Shown here: positions 16,177-25,649 of the stretch, piece by piece
Layout of the letters: every line of letters begins with the position of its first letter
Numbering within the stretch: the stretch's first letter is position 1
The notes under the pieces: generated by a model
What the model was told of the DNA's origin: nothing
Database searches by the model: none
Seen by the model: the letters and a program-made list of their open reading frames with translations, nothing else
Position numbers and translations under genes: made by a program
Assembly (NCBI GenBank): GCA_029226975.1
Contig: JAQXZB010000099.1
Location: 1 to 64,000 of the forward strand
Direction: 5' to 3'
DNA: 64,000 nt
Source of the DNA: Clostridiales bacterium
GTDB taxonomy: Bacteria > Bacillota > Clostridia > UBA1381

Positions 16177-18522
16177 TTACTGCTGTTGATTTTTCTGCAT
16201 TCCTCGTCCGCCTTTGCCTCCGAAGCCGGCCGTTCTGCTTCCGATGCTTGTAACAACGGAGCTTACCTGTGCGGTTTCGGTCATGTCTGCGGCTGTAATT
16301 GTATAGGTTTGACCTGTTTTTATATCAGCAGATGAGAATACTATCGACTGATACGTTTTTTCGGGGGTAAAGTCAAGGATTGTATTCCCCTCCGAATCGG
16401 TAATCTTTATGGGTGTGAGCGCGCTTGCCGCGGAGCTAAGCATAATATTTAAGGTATTCTGTGTGCTTGCTCCCTCCGACGGAGCCTCTGCCATTCCCGC
16501 AGAGCCTACCGCAATAAGCGTTCCTCCGGTTATTCCGATTTGGTATCCGCCGTCACCGCAGTCAAGAGCACCGTTACCGCTTGACTTAGGACCGTTTACA
16601 ACAATATATCCGCCTGTAATCGTTATATTTCCGTTGGAGTCAATTCCGTCACCCTCGGCGTTTATTTTAATCGTTCCGCCATTTATAATAAGGTCATGGT
16701 CATTTGATTTACCCCCGCCCTGCATCGGAGCGCGTCCGTTTTTCTCGCCCTGCGGCATTTGCGGCTTTTCCCTGCCATTCATTTCGGGCGGCTGTCCGTT
16801 CATCTGTGGTCTTTCACCGCCATTCATTTCGGGCGGCTGTCCGTTCATCTGCGGTCTTTCACCGCCTTGACCTCTCATATTTTCCATGCCCGACATAGCT
16901 TCCATAATCTCACCCATCGTAAGCTTTGAAAGCTTCTCGCCTGCCGCATACCGTTCAATCTGCATTTCAAGCGTTGCCCCGCCGTCGCGGCCGAAGTTTG
17001 CTCCCTGTCCGCTGTCACTGCCGCCGGTATTTATGCCATCGTCCGATGCGGTAATATCTATATCCCCGCCGTTAATTGTCATAACCGCCTTTGACTCCAT
17101 ACCCTCGGTGGACTTCTCAACCGTAATATCTCCGTCCTCTACCGTCAGGTATCCGTGAGCGCTTATACCCTTGCCGTACTGTGACAAAAGCGTAAGCTTT
17201 CCGCCGCTTATGGTCATATCCTCTGCACTGTGAACGGCATGATCAGTGGAATTTACCGTAATATTCCCTCCGCTTACAGTCATTGTAGCTTCCGATTTTA
17301 TGCCCTTTGAGGACAAAGAGCTTTCGGTCTGCTCATTGGTTTTTGCAAGCTTTATAAATTCCTCACAGGTCATATTTTTAAATTCATCACTGCTTGTATC
17401 AAGTCCTAACTGCCCTGCCGCCGCGGCAATGCCGCCGCCGCGCATCATTTCCTGTGACTGCGATGACGTATCGACCGCGCCGGTGGTGGTAATATCGATA
17501 TTTCCGTCCTCGATATTCATATAATATTCCGACTGAATACCGTCCTCACCGGCATTTATTTCTATATTTGCGCCAGTTATATCTATTCCGTCATCGGCAT
17601 GAATACCGTCGCTTACCGCGGTAATTTTTATTGTGCCGGAGCTTATGCCCAGAGTTTCCTTGGATACTATGCCATGAGCATAATTGCCCTTTATCTCAAG
17701 ACTGCCGCTTCCGTATATATCCATATCGTCCTTTGAATATATAACTCCCTTAAGGCTCAAATCATCAGGCTGCTGCGCATCCTCAAGATAGTTTTGGCTG
17801 CCCTCGGCAAGCTCTGTAAACAGCTTCTTCGCGTCCTTAACATAAATTGCCGGACCGGTTTCACTTTTTATCGTACAGCCGTTTAATATCAGCTTTACCT
17901 TTTCTTCACAGTCTATATAAATCTGTCTTGTGCCTGTGCCGGAAATCGTATATATGCCGCCATCGGTAATTTCAATCCTGTCCTCATCTATGCTTACGCC
18001 CTCCGGGACGGTTTCACTGCTCAAATCAATTGAGGCGGTGTTGTTTTTCCAGTCCGTATTTCCGCTGTCCTCGGTTTTATCGTCGGTGTGTCTTGATGTA
18101 ATGCTCACTGTTTTGCTTTCCTCATCCCATGTAACCTCCGCACCTAAAGCCTCGGCAACCGCCCTTGCGGGTACCATTGTAAAATCGTTTACAATCTCCG
18201 CCGCTTTATCAAGGGCTTTCTGCGCACCGTTTACCTTTATGGAGCTTGCTCCTACGCTTAGAGCCACGCTTCTGCCTGTATTTGTGCTTGTTACCGTTTT
18301 GGTAGCATCATCCCAGTCAACCTCAGCGCCCAACGCCTCAAAAACGGCTCTTAGGGGAACCATTGTTCTTCCCTCCGCTGAAATATACGGAGAGGTTTCG
18401 CACTCCAGCTGTGCTCCGTCAACCGTTATTTTTATCGTGTCCTCCGCTGTCACATTGCAGGCACACGCCGCGCCGGCAATGGATATTGTTGTGAAAACGG
18501 ATATTGCTTTTTTAAGTTTCAT
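16177..18522 (-). CDS. Secreted stalk-module protein with Cthe_2159-type beta-helix carbohydrate-binding domain
   Basis: 781 aa. Signal peptide (about 1-26), then a copper-amine-oxidase-N-like stalk pair (about 30-145) with RTMVPLRAVFEALGAEVDWD and FTMVPARAVAEALGAEVTWD. A long beta-helix follows, with recurring 'GDITI/SGGNITV/DDGI' turns and the repeated HADDGIDI / GEDGIQSEYYMNI / DDGIN motifs of the Cthe_2159 family (PF14262). The founding member binds polygalacturonic acid and cellulose. A low-complexity Met/Pro/Asn/Gly-rich segment (about 545-615) interrupts the helix and is encoded by a 45-bp tandem repeat. The C-terminus is Gly/Arg/Gln-rich. The protein probably displays a glycan-binding helix at the surface; whether it is catalytic is unknown. 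GGAGATG precedes the ATG. Confidence 0.85.
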   Translation of the reverse strand: MKLKKAISVFTTISIAGAACACNVTAEDTIKITVDGAQLECETSPYISAEGRTMVPLRAVFEALGAEVDWDDATKTVTSTNTGRSVALSVGASSIKVNGAQKALDKAAEIVNDFTMVPARAVAEALGAEVTWDEESKTVSITSRHTDDKTEDSGNTDWKNNTASIDLSSETVPEGVSIDEDRIEITDGGIYTISGTGTRQIYIDCEEKVKLILNGCTIKSETGPAIYVKDAKKLFTELAEGSQNYLEDAQQPDDLSLKGVIYSKDDMDIYGSGSLEIKGNYAHGIVSKETLGISSGTIKITAVSDGIHADDGIDITGANIEINAGEDGIQSEYYMNIEDGNIDITTTGAVDTSSQSQEMMRGGGIAAAAGQLGLDTSSDEFKNMTCEEFIKLAKTNEQTESSLSSKGIKSEATMTVSGGNITVNSTDHAVHSAEDMTISGGKLTLLSQYGKGISAHGYLTVEDGDITVEKSTEGMESKAVMTINGGDIDITASDDGINTGGSDSGQGANFGRDGGATLEMQIERYAAGEKLSKLTMGEIMEAMSGMENMRGQGGERPQMNGQPPEMNGGERPQMNGQPPEMNGREKPQMPQGEKNGRAPMQGGGKSNDHDLIINGGTIKINAEGDGIDSNGNITITGGYIVVNGPKSSGNGALDCGDGGYQIGITGGTLIAVGSAGMAEAPSEGASTQNTLNIMLSSAASALTPIKITDSEGNTILDFTPEKTYQSIVFSSADIKTGQTYTITAADMTETAQVSSVVTSIGSRTAGFGGKGGRGMQKNQQQ
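16774..16863. repeat. Two tandem 45-bp repeats inside the Cthe_2159-like gene
   Basis: The unit starting GCCATTCATTTCGGGCGGCT recurs exactly 45 bp later (16774 and 16819) with one T/C difference seen. It encodes a 15-residue unit of the ERPQMNGQPPEMNG type; a third degenerate copy lies just left of 16774. Confidence 0.85.
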
Positions 18523-18618
18523 AAAATCATCTCCTTATTGCTTTGTTAATGTCATTATAATGCAAAAACTTTAAATGAGCCTTAAAAATCCCGATTTTTT
18601 ATATGAATAATTTGTAAA

Positions 18619-18650
18619 CAAAAATCCGGCCGCGCCAATGCAGCCGGAAG
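18619..18650 (-). terminator. Terminator of the carD-ispD-ispF-HAD/GtrA run
   Basis: Minus strand TCCGGCTGC, short loop, GCGGCCGGA, then TTTTTGT. One imperfect position in the stem. Confidence 0.65.
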
Positions 18651-18653
18651 GCT

Positions 18654-19625
18654 TTATTTCTTCTTTTTTCCGAACGCGAACAGCTTTACAAGCACAAATG
18701 TGACCGGAACGCCTATAATCGCCGCCATACAGTACACAATTACACTCGGCCAATGCAGCATATCGCTCAAAAGCTTTACCATCACTGTCTGAATAATAAA
18801 ATTCGGCAGCGAGGAAATAAAGAATTTTATATATTTCACAAACCCAAGCCTTTCCTTAAAGGTAATGAAGCTGTTTAATATATAGGAAAGCACATTCGCC
18901 GTAATATACCCCGGAATAAACGCAATCGTATCATCGGGAATAAAGCTGCGGTATATAATTGAAAATACCGTTCCCGCAAAGGTGTTTACCACACCGACCG
19001 CCAAAAACATAACAAACTGCGGCGAAAAAAAGGTTGATATAAGCCTTGTTTTCACCGAGGGCTTGTATTTCTTCCATTCAACAAGCTCACCGTTACGGAC
19101 TATATACGCGCTTTTTGCAATATCCGCCAAGGGTGTGTCCGAGAGGGAGTCTGAATAAAATTCATTACATTTTGCATTGGGAAAGGCTTCATAAAGCCTT
19201 TTTACCTTTTCCTGTCCCCAGCAGTTTTCCCCGGTGTATCTGCCGGTTTTTTTATCAACCCGCGATGCTATCACATTTTCTATACCCAGTCTTTTGCAGC
19301 CCGCCTTAACCAGAAATTCCGGCGATGCGGAAATAACCACATCGTCCTCCCTGTGTCCGGTTTTGTAATAATCATGTATATTTTGATAATGAGTATCCCA
19401 AAACAGCTCAACCTCCGCGTCTATATCCTCTATGCAGGTGAGAAACGCATACATTTTCTCCTTAAACCGGGTTTTTGAATAAATACCCAGCATATACAGA
19501 GCAAAAGACCATATAAGCAAGGGAGCCTTTGTCAAAATCCTCGGATGCCTTTTAAGGCAAAAGAAATAGAAATCCGCTGTGGAATCGTTTTTGTATATTG
19601 TTTTGTCAAAATCATATATATTCAT
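18654..19625 (-). CDS. HAD-IB phosphatase fused to a GtrA-type membrane domain
   Basis: 323 aa. The N-terminal 200 residues are a HAD-superfamily phosphatase of the SerB-like IB class. Motif I is DFDKT (D5, D7); motif II is near VVISASPEF; the late acidic motif is [12 protein letters not shown] small helical cap contains [19 protein letters not shown]. The last 120 residues carry four predicted transmembrane helices with GtrA/DPMS features: [19 protein letters not shown] and [19 protein letters not shown]. GtrA proteins are linked to movement of polyprenyl-phosphate-linked sugars. The ATG overlaps the ispF stop codon, so it is translationally coupled to isoprenoid synthesis. A role in dephosphorylating or flipping a polyprenyl-linked substrate is inference. 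Confidence 0.85.
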   Translation of the reverse strand: MNIYDFDKTIYKNDSTADFYFFCLKRHPRILTKAPLLIWSFALYMLGIYSKTRFKEKMYAFLTCIEDIDAEVELFWDTHYQNIHDYYKTGHREDDVVISASPEFLVKAGCKRLGIENVIASRVDKKTGRYTGENCWGQEKVKRLYEAFPNAKCNEFYSDSLSDTPLADIAKSAYIVRNGELVEWKKYKPSVKTRLISTFFSPQFVMFLAVGVVNTFAGTVFSIIYRSFIPDDTIAFIPGYITANVLSYILNSFITFKERLGFVKYIKFFISSLPNFIIQTVMVKLLSDMLHWPSVIVYCMAAIIGVPVTFVLVKLFAFGKKKK

Positions 19626-20104
19626 TCGGCTTCCTCCAAAAGCACCGCAGCCATGGCGGAAATACCCTCGCCCCTGCCCTCAAAGCCGAGCTTTTCCGTT
19701 GTGGTTGCCTTTATATTTACACAGTCAATATCCACTTCCAAATCCGCCGCGACATTTTCGCGCATCTGCGGAATATATTCAAGCATTTTCGGTCTTTGGG
19801 CTATTATCGTTATATCCGCATTGCCTATTTTTAAGCCCTTTTCCCGAACCATTGCCACCGTCCGGCGAAGCAAAACTCTGCTGTCTGCGCCCGCAAAGCG
19901 TTCGTCCGTATCGGGGAAATGTTTTCCGATGTCCCCCAGTGCGGCCGCGCCCAAAACCGCATCCGCAAGCGCATGAAGTGCCACATCCGCATCGGAATGA
20001 CCCAAAAGTCCCCTCTCATAAGGAATATCCACTCCGCATATTATACATTTTCTTCCCTCAACGAGCCTGTGTACATCATAGCCCTGTCCCACTCTTATCT
20101 TCAT
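19622..20104 (-). CDS. ispF: 2-C-methyl-D-erythritol 2,4-cyclodiphosphate synthase
   Basis: 160 aa, full length. Fifth step of the non-mevalonate (MEP) isoprenoid pathway. The zinc-binding DVH is in [11 protein letters not shown] near the N-terminus, [15 protein letters not shown] gives the third ligand, and [10 protein letters not shown] holds the substrate threonine loop. It overlaps ispD by 4 bp upstream and the HAD-GtrA gene by 4 bp downstream, so the three are tightly coupled. Confidence 0.97.
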   Translation of the reverse strand: MKIRVGQGYDVHRLVEGRKCIICGVDIPYERGLLGHSDADVALHALADAVLGAAALGDIGKHFPDTDERFAGADSRVLLRRTVAMVREKGLKIGNADITIIAQRPKMLEYIPQMRENVAADLEVDIDCVNIKATTTEKLGFEGRGEGISAMAAVLLEEAE

Positions 20105-20760
20105 TTTTTTAATATCCTCTCTGCAATAATCAAATCCTCCGGCGTGGTAAGCTTTATATTATCATAGCTTCCCGGGGATATTTTAATTCTTACGCCCATA
20201 CGCTCCGCAAGAGCGCAGTCGTCCGTCACCGAAACGTCCTTTGCCGCTTCATGGGCTTTTTTTATAACCTCTCTGTAAAATGCCTGGGGCGTTTGGATAA
20301 GACAGGTCTTTTCCCTGTCAATCGTCCCTGCAATAAAACCGTTTTCATCCGCCGCTTTTATGGTGTCCTTGGGGCTGACCCCCGGTGCCGCCGCGCCGTA
20401 GCGCATACAGTCCGCGATAACATTGTCTATTAGTTCCTGTGACACAAGACAGCGCGCCGCGTCATGTATAAGAACTATATCGCCTTTTGCGGCCTTAATG
20501 CCGTTATAGACCGAGTCGCGCCGTTCTTCCCCGCCCAAAACCACAGCCGCAAGCTTTTTATTTTGCTTTGTAATTTTTTTACATTCACAAATATCGTCCT
20601 TTGAGGTTACAATGATTATCTCGTCTATATGTTCATTCTCTTCAAAGGCGGCTGCCGCGCGCACGATTATTTCGGTGCCCAAAAGCTTTAAAAACACCTT
20701 ATTTTTCCCGGCGCCCATTCGCCTGCCCTGTCCTCCGGCAACAATTATTGCTGAAACCAT
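20101..20760 (-). CDS. ispD: 2-C-methyl-D-erythritol 4-phosphate cytidylyltransferase
   Basis: 219 aa. Third step of the MEP pathway, transferring CMP to methylerythritol phosphate. The N-terminal nucleotide-binding loop [44 protein letters not shown] and the C-terminal [12 protein letters not shown] are all present. CGGGAGCGG precedes the ATG. Standard order carD, ispD, ispF; the PIN/TRAM gene often found between carD and ispD is absent. Confidence 0.96.
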   Translation of the reverse strand: MVSAIIVAGGQGRRMGAGKNKVFLKLLGTEIIVRAAAAFEENEHIDEIIIVTSKDDICECKKITKQNKKLAAVVLGGEERRDSVYNGIKAAKGDIVLIHDAARCLVSQELIDNVIADCMRYGAAAPGVSPKDTIKAADENGFIAGTIDREKTCLIQTPQAFYREVIKKAHEAAKDVSVTDDCALAERMGVRIKISPGSYDNIKLTTPEDLIIAERILKK

Positions 20761-20799
20761 AGTATCCGCTCCCGTTTTTTTATTTTGTCCTTTAAGTCA

Positions 20800-20828
20800 A
20801 ACGGCACATTCCGCAGAGTGTGCCGTTT
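20800..20828. terminator. Hairpin between carD and ispD
   Basis: ACGGCACA (20801-20808) and TGTGCCGT (20820-20827) form an 8-bp stem. The T run is better on the plus strand (TTTTATA) than on the minus, so leftward termination may be partial. Confidence 0.5.
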
Positions 20829-21313
20829 TATATAAGCTTTTCTATTGTATCCTGCATGATGCTTTCAATATCGCTTTGAGAAGCATATGATGAGAGCACA
20901 AGCTCGCTTAAAACAATCTGTTTTGCGCTTCCTAAGGTTTTTCTCTCATTGGTGGAAAGTCCCCGCCGCCTGTCGCGGTACATAAGATCCTTTAAAACCT
21001 CCAGCACCTGATAAATATCGCCGGATTTTATTTTTGATATATTATCGCGCTGACGCTTATTCCAGTTTGTATCGTCGCTTATCGGAAGCTTTATAAATGT
21101 TTCAATAACCCTTTTCGCCTCCGCCTTGTCGATAACATCTCTTATCCCGATACTCTCACTGCTGTCCACAGGTATGTTTGTTGTCATACTGCCTACCGCA
21201 AAGCGAACCGAATAATATTTCCTCTTCTTCCCCATCACTTCAATAGTCCGGATATCCTCTATTGTTCCGGCTCCGTGCATGGGATGTACTACGTTGTCGC
21301 CCACACTGTACAT
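20828..21313 (-). CDS. CarD-family RNA polymerase-binding transcription factor
   Basis: 161 aa. An N-terminal CarD/CdnL RNAP-interaction domain (about 1-60: VGDNVVHPMHGAGTIEDI, YYSVRFAVGSMTTNIPVD) is followed by a helical C-terminal domain (about 75-161) with KRQRDNISKIKSGDIYQVLEVLKDL and STNERKTLGSAKQIVLSEL. CarD proteins bind RNA polymerase beta and stabilise promoter opening. Driven by the promoter at 21367-21395. Confidence 0.93.
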   Translation of the reverse strand: MYSVGDNVVHPMHGAGTIEDIRTIEVMGKKRKYYSVRFAVGSMTTNIPVDSSESIGIRDVIDKAEAKRVIETFIKLPISDDTNWNKRQRDNISKIKSGDIYQVLEVLKDLMYRDRRRGLSTNERKTLGSAKQIVLSELVLSSYASQSDIESIMQDTIEKLI

Positions 21314-21366
21314 TTTTGCTATACCTGCCTTTATCTGATATGTGAGTAAATCTTTCCCACATATAT

Positions 21367-21395
21367 ATTATAGCACAAGTTTTCAAAAATGTAAA
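21367..21395 (-). promoter_or_regulatory. Sigma-A promoter of carD
   Basis: Minus strand: TTTACA (21390-21395), 17-bp spacer, TATAAT (21367-21372). Confidence 0.75.
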
Positions 21396-21592
21396 TAGTG
21401 TATTATATCACAAATCCGCCAAAATTGCAATATATATTTTTAGGTGTTTTTTACCAAAATTTACCCCCTAATCCTGTATATCAATACCTAAATATCCACA
21501 GCTTTATTATTGCCATCCCCTCTCTTAGATAAACTACGGGCGCACAAGCGGCGGTTTGATAACATAAATATCGGCTTTTGTAAATATTTATA
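21396..21592. other. AT-rich intergenic stretch with no recognised feature
   Basis: Between the carD promoter and the MATE promoter. I looked for a riboswitch, small RNA, tRNA or small ORF with a ribosome binding site and found none I can support. The reading frame across the left half (minus strand, 21481-21759) runs into the MATE gene and lacks a Shine-Dalgarno. Confidence 0.5.
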
Positions 21593-21621
21593 TTGTTTTT
21601 TAGCGTAAAATGGTGTATAAT
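21593..21621 (+). promoter_or_regulatory. Promoter of the MATE exporter gene
   Basis: TTGTTT (21593-21598), 17-bp spacer, TATAAT (21616-21621). AGAGG precedes the ATG at 21650. Confidence 0.65.
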
Positions 21622-21649
21622 ACAAGAAAAAACCAAAAGAGGCAGCATT

Positions 21650-23020
21650 ATGAATAATTCAAGCAATGATAAACTCGCATCGGCACCCTTAGGCTCGCTT
21701 ATGGCTTCCATGGCAATACCCTCCATTGTGGCGCAGATAATAAATATTTTATATAACATAATCGACCGTATTTACATCGGACACATTCCCGGCGCAGGCG
21801 CGCGGGCGCTTACCGGTGTGGGCGTTACATTTCCGATTATTGTGTTCATTTCCGCCTTTTCGGCATTTGCCGGTGCGGGTGGCGCGCCTTTATCGTCAAT
21901 ATGGCTCGGCAAGGGCGACCGCAAAAGAGCGGAGCAGATTTTGGGCAACAGCACATTTTTGCTTATTTTGTTTTCCGCAATTTTAATGGCGGTATTCTAC
22001 TGCTTTAAAACGCCCATGCTCTATGCCTTCGGCGCAAGCCAAAACACAATCGAATATGCCGACAGCTATATTTCCGTTTACCTTATCGGAACTGTTTTTG
22101 TCGAGCTTGCCTTGGGCTTAAACACCTACATAATCGCCCAGGGACGTTCCGCAACCGCTATGATTTCGGTGCTTATAGGCGCAGTTTTAAATATTGTTCT
22201 CGACCCGATTTTTATATTTGTACTTAACATGGGCGTTGCCGGGGCGGCTTGGGCTACGATTATTTCCCAGGCGGTAAGCGCCCTGTGGGTTACGGGCTTT
22301 TTAATGAGCAAAAAAGCCGCACTTAAGCTTAAACTCGGCGCCTTAAAGCCCGATATTAACATAATCAAGGGCATATGCGCCCTGGGGATTTCCACCTTTA
22401 CCATGCGCGCCACCGAAAGCCTGATAAGCGTGGTTATGAATCACGGACTGTTAAAATACGGCGGTGATTTGTATGTAGGCTCGCTTACGATAATGCAGAG
22501 CGTCATGCAGTTTTTGAGCACACCCCTTGCCGGGTTTACCCAGGGCGTAAGCCCCATTATCAGCTACAGCTTCGGCGCGGGACTTTTTGACAGAGTAAGG
22601 CGCACCTACAGACGAATGATCGGCATTTCGGGAGCATTTTCATTTTGCGCGGCGCTTTTGGCAATGCTGTTCCCGGCGTTCTTCGCTTCGTGGTTCACCT
22701 CGGATACGGAGCTTATCGGGCTTGTCAGCGAAAAAATGCCGCTGTTTATGTCGGGTATGCTTATATTCGGCGTACAGATGGGTATTCAACCCACCTTTTT
22801 AGCACTCGGACAGGCAAAGCAGTCCATGTTTATCGCAATGCTAAGAAAGGTATTTCTGCTTGTACCCCTGGCACTCATACTTCCGCTGTTTTTCGGCGCG
22901 GACGGTGTTTACATTGCGGAGCCGGTTTCAGATATTGCTTCCGCGCTTACCGCGTCGGGAATGTTTTTGTATTCAATAAATAAAGTATTATCAAAGGAAA
23001 CTCTTGATAATATAAATTAA
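21650..23020 (+). CDS. MATE-family efflux transporter
   Basis: 456 aa, with about 12 predicted transmembrane helices in two homologous halves. N-terminal SMAIPSIVAQIINILYNIIDRIYIGHIPG and the repeat LGISTFTMRATESLISVVMN in the second half are typical of the DinF/NorM-like MATE group, which uses Na+ or H+ gradients to export cationic compounds. The frame extends upstream to 21593, but the ATG at 21650 has a ribosome binding site and the promoter lies in between. The PL26-like lyase starts 22 bp downstream, so the two may share a transcript. Confidence 0.93.
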   Translation: MNNSSNDKLASAPLGSLMASMAIPSIVAQIINILYNIIDRIYIGHIPGAGARALTGVGVTFPIIVFISAFSAFAGAGGAPLSSIWLGKGDRKRAEQILGNSTFLLILFSAILMAVFYCFKTPMLYAFGASQNTIEYADSYISVYLIGTVFVELALGLNTYIIAQGRSATAMISVLIGAVLNIVLDPIFIFVLNMGVAGAAWATIISQAVSALWVTGFLMSKKAALKLKLGALKPDINIIKGICALGISTFTMRATESLISVVMNHGLLKYGGDLYVGSLTIMQSVMQFLSTPLAGFTQGVSPIISYSFGAGLFDRVRRTYRRMIGISGAFSFCAALLAMLFPAFFASWFTSDTELIGLVSEKMPLFMSGMLIFGVQMGIQPTFLALGQAKQSMFIAMLRKVFLLVPLALILPLFFGADGVYIAEPVSDIASALTASGMFLYSINKVLSKETLDNIN

Positions 23021-23042
23021 ATAAGAAAGAGGGAGAGTTCTT

Positions 23043-25613
23043 ATGAAGGTAAAATTACATCATCTTAAAGGCAGGTACGGCAGCGGCTATGTCAGCTTCG
23101 GCGTACCCTGGGACAAGGGCGAGGTCAAAGCTGACACCGTTTTCTCGATTACCGATGATAACAACGCGGTATCAGAGGTTCAGACCCGTCCCGCCGCCTA
23201 CTGGCCAGACGGCAGTGTAAAATGGACAGCGCACACCGCCAAAATCGATACGGACAGCGCGGTTTTATCGGTATCGGACAAGCCTTTGTCCGAGGGAATT
23301 GCAACGGAGGATTTATCCGATAAAATAATCGTCAGAAACGGTACGGCAGAAGCAGTTTTTCCAAAAAGCGGCAGTGCGCTTATGCTTTGGCGCGGTATGT
23401 CCGTTTCCCTTAAAGCAATAAAGGAGCAGCGCCGATTTGAGGGCGAAACGGAGCTTATAAGCTCTGTTCCCTACTTAGGCTATGCCGAGGAGGTAACCGT
23501 TGAGGAGTGCGGGCCTTTAAAAACCGTTATAAAAACAGTCGGCACACATAAAAACGAGCATGGTTCCTTTCTTCCCTTTATAATAAGATTTATCATCTTA
23601 AAGGACGAGCCGCAAATCAAGCTTATGCACACCTTTTTCTATGACGGTGACCCTTCGGTTGATTTCATTAAGGGCGTGGGAATTGAGATTTCGCGCCCGA
23701 TGTGCGGCGAGCTATACAACCGCCGAATAAAAATAGCCGGTGATTTCGGAATGATGCACGAGCCCATACAAAATACTTATATATGGCATCCGATGGTATG
23801 CCGTTTTAGGTTTATCGAACAGCAGCTTAGGGGTGAAAACATAAAAATAGATACCGATGATGCGGACAATAAGGCAATGCTTGATGACATATGCACCTGG
23901 GACAGCTACAAGCTTATTCAGCAATCCGCCGACAGCTACAAGGTTTCAAAGCGCACCGAAAGCGAAAGCTGTGCTTACATCAACGCGGCAGTCGGCAGCC
24001 GCAGCAAGGGGCTTATGTATATCGGCGATGAAGATGGCGGCGCGGCAGTCGGTATGCGCGATTTTTGGCAGAAGTTCCCCTCTGAATTAGAGGTAAAGGG
24101 TCTTTCCAAAAACGAAGCAAAGCTTTGTGCGTGGATTGTTGCACCGGATTGTCCGGCGTTTGATATGCGCCATTACGATACAAAGGCACATTCACAAGCC
24201 TATTATGAGGGTTTTGACATTGTAGGCTCAGACCCGGTGGGTATTTCCGTAACAAACGAGCTTTCGCTGTTTGCTTTTGGCTCCTACGCCCAAAACGATA
24301 CCCTGATGCAGCTTGCTGAGGAGGTGCAAAAGCCTGCGGTAATGCTTTGCGATGTTTCCTATTACCACGATAGAAAGGCACTGGGCGAATGGAGCATGAT
24401 TTCGCGGGATACTCCTCTTAAGGCATGGCTTGAGGATGAGCTTGACAAGGCGTTTGATTTTTACAAAAACGAGATTGAACAGCGCCGCTGGTACGGCTTG
24501 TTTGACTACGGCGACGTTATGCACACCTATGACAAATACCGTCACTGCTGGAAATACGACATGGGCGGCTACGCATGGCAGAACACCGAGCTTATGCCCA
24601 CTATGTGGCTGTGGTACGCATTTTTAAGAAGCGGCAGAGAGGATATATTTACCGTTGCGGAGGCAATGAGCCGTCACTCCTCGGAGGTTGATATATACCA
24701 TTTCGGCAGCCTAAAAGGCTTGGGAAGCCGCCACAACGTAATCCACTGGGGCGATTCCTGCAAGGAGCCGAGAATTGCCATGGCAGGGCATCACCGCGCG
24801 CTTTACTTCCTTACCGGCGGAGATTACCGTTTAAGAGATGTATTCGAGGACGTAAAGGACGCGGATTTCTCCACATTGGAAACCGACCCGCTTCGGTTTT
24901 TCTACGATAAATCGCAGATGAAGCTGCCCACCCACGCAAGAAGCGGTCCCGACTGGTCAACCTACTGCTCCAACTGGTTTACCATGTGGGAGCTTACCGG
25001 AGATACCAAATACAAAGATAAAATACTAACCGGCTTTAAGGATTTGGAAAAAGCGCCCCTTAGAATGATTTCCGGCTCTAATTTTGAATACGACCCCGAA
25101 AGCGGACACTTGGGCTATATAGGTGAGAGCGCGGCGGGCGGAGCGCATCTTGCGGTTTGCATGGGCGGACCGCAGACCTATTTCGAGCTTGAAAGAAGCC
25201 TTGATTATCCCCCGCTTCGGGATATGCTTATACAGTACGGAAAATTTTACTTCCTGCCGCCGGAGGAAAAACGCCGCCGCACAAATAATCTGATAACCGG
25301 AAACGGCTTTGTGTACCCGTATATGGCGGCATCGCTGTGCGCCTATGCCGCGCGGGAGGCGCATGATGAGAAGCTTGCACATCAGGTTTGGCAGGTGCTT
25401 GTTCATTCCCTTGCGGGCAAAAACAAGGACGAGGGCTTCGACAAAGAGATTGTTAAGAATTACTTTAACAATGCCGAGCTTGAGGAAATGTTTTGGATTT
25501 CCACAAATTTCACAGCGCAGTGGTGCTTAAATACCATTGTTGCTTTGGAGCTTACAAAGGATTACCTGGAAAATTCCAAGGAAGATTACGAGTGGGAGGA
25601 CTGGGTTAAATAG
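23043..25613 (+). CDS. PL26-like exo-rhamnogalacturonan lyase (YetA/PcRGLX family)
   Basis: 856 aa. The N-terminal beta-sandwich (about 1-85: SGYVSFGVPWDKGEV, TRPAAYWPDGSVKWTAHTA), a second beta-domain (about 90-440) and a helical toroid-like C-terminal domain (about 460-850: WFTMWELTGDTKYKDKIL, SNFEYDPESGHLGYIGESAA) match the PcRGLX/YetA architecture. Characterised members remove unsaturated disaccharides from rhamnogalacturonan I. There is no signal peptide, so it should work on imported fragments. GAGGGAGAG precedes the ATG. Ends at a strong terminator shared with the convergent transglycosylase. Substrate not proven by sequence. Confidence 0.82.
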   Translation: MKVKLHHLKGRYGSGYVSFGVPWDKGEVKADTVFSITDDNNAVSEVQTRPAAYWPDGSVKWTAHTAKIDTDSAVLSVSDKPLSEGIATEDLSDKIIVRNGTAEAVFPKSGSALMLWRGMSVSLKAIKEQRRFEGETELISSVPYLGYAEEVTVEECGPLKTVIKTVGTHKNEHGSFLPFIIRFIILKDEPQIKLMHTFFYDGDPSVDFIKGVGIEISRPMCGELYNRRIKIAGDFGMMHEPIQNTYIWHPMVCRFRFIEQQLRGENIKIDTDDADNKAMLDDICTWDSYKLIQQSADSYKVSKRTESESCAYINAAVGSRSKGLMYIGDEDGGAAVGMRDFWQKFPSELEVKGLSKNEAKLCAWIVAPDCPAFDMRHYDTKAHSQAYYEGFDIVGSDPVGISVTNELSLFAFGSYAQNDTLMQLAEEVQKPAVMLCDVSYYHDRKALGEWSMISRDTPLKAWLEDELDKAFDFYKNEIEQRRWYGLFDYGDVMHTYDKYRHCWKYDMGGYAWQNTELMPTMWLWYAFLRSGREDIFTVAEAMSRHSSEVDIYHFGSLKGLGSRHNVIHWGDSCKEPRIAMAGHHRALYFLTGGDYRLRDVFEDVKDADFSTLETDPLRFFYDKSQMKLPTHARSGPDWSTYCSNWFTMWELTGDTKYKDKILTGFKDLEKAPLRMISGSNFEYDPESGHLGYIGESAAGGAHLAVCMGGPQTYFELERSLDYPPLRDMLIQYGKFYFLPPEEKRRRTNNLITGNGFVYPYMAASLCAYAAREAHDEKLAHQVWQVLVHSLAGKNKDEGFDKEIVKNYFNNAELEEMFWISTNFTAQWCLNTIVALELTKDYLENSKEDYEWEDWVK

Positions 25614-25618
25614 CAATA

Positions 25619-25645
25619 GCATACCCCGGCTTTGCCGGGGTATAT
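25619..25645. terminator. Bidirectional terminator, lyase / transglycosylase
   Basis: ATACCCCGGC (25621-25630), TTT loop, GCCGGGGTAT (25634-25643): a perfect 10-bp stem. Confidence 0.75.
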
Positions 25646-25649
25646 TGTG

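Noticed and set aside
21396-21592. Possible riboswitch or small RNA upstream of the MATE gene
   Set aside because: The MATE promoter lies after this stretch, so it is not in the leader, and no known RNA motif was recognised.
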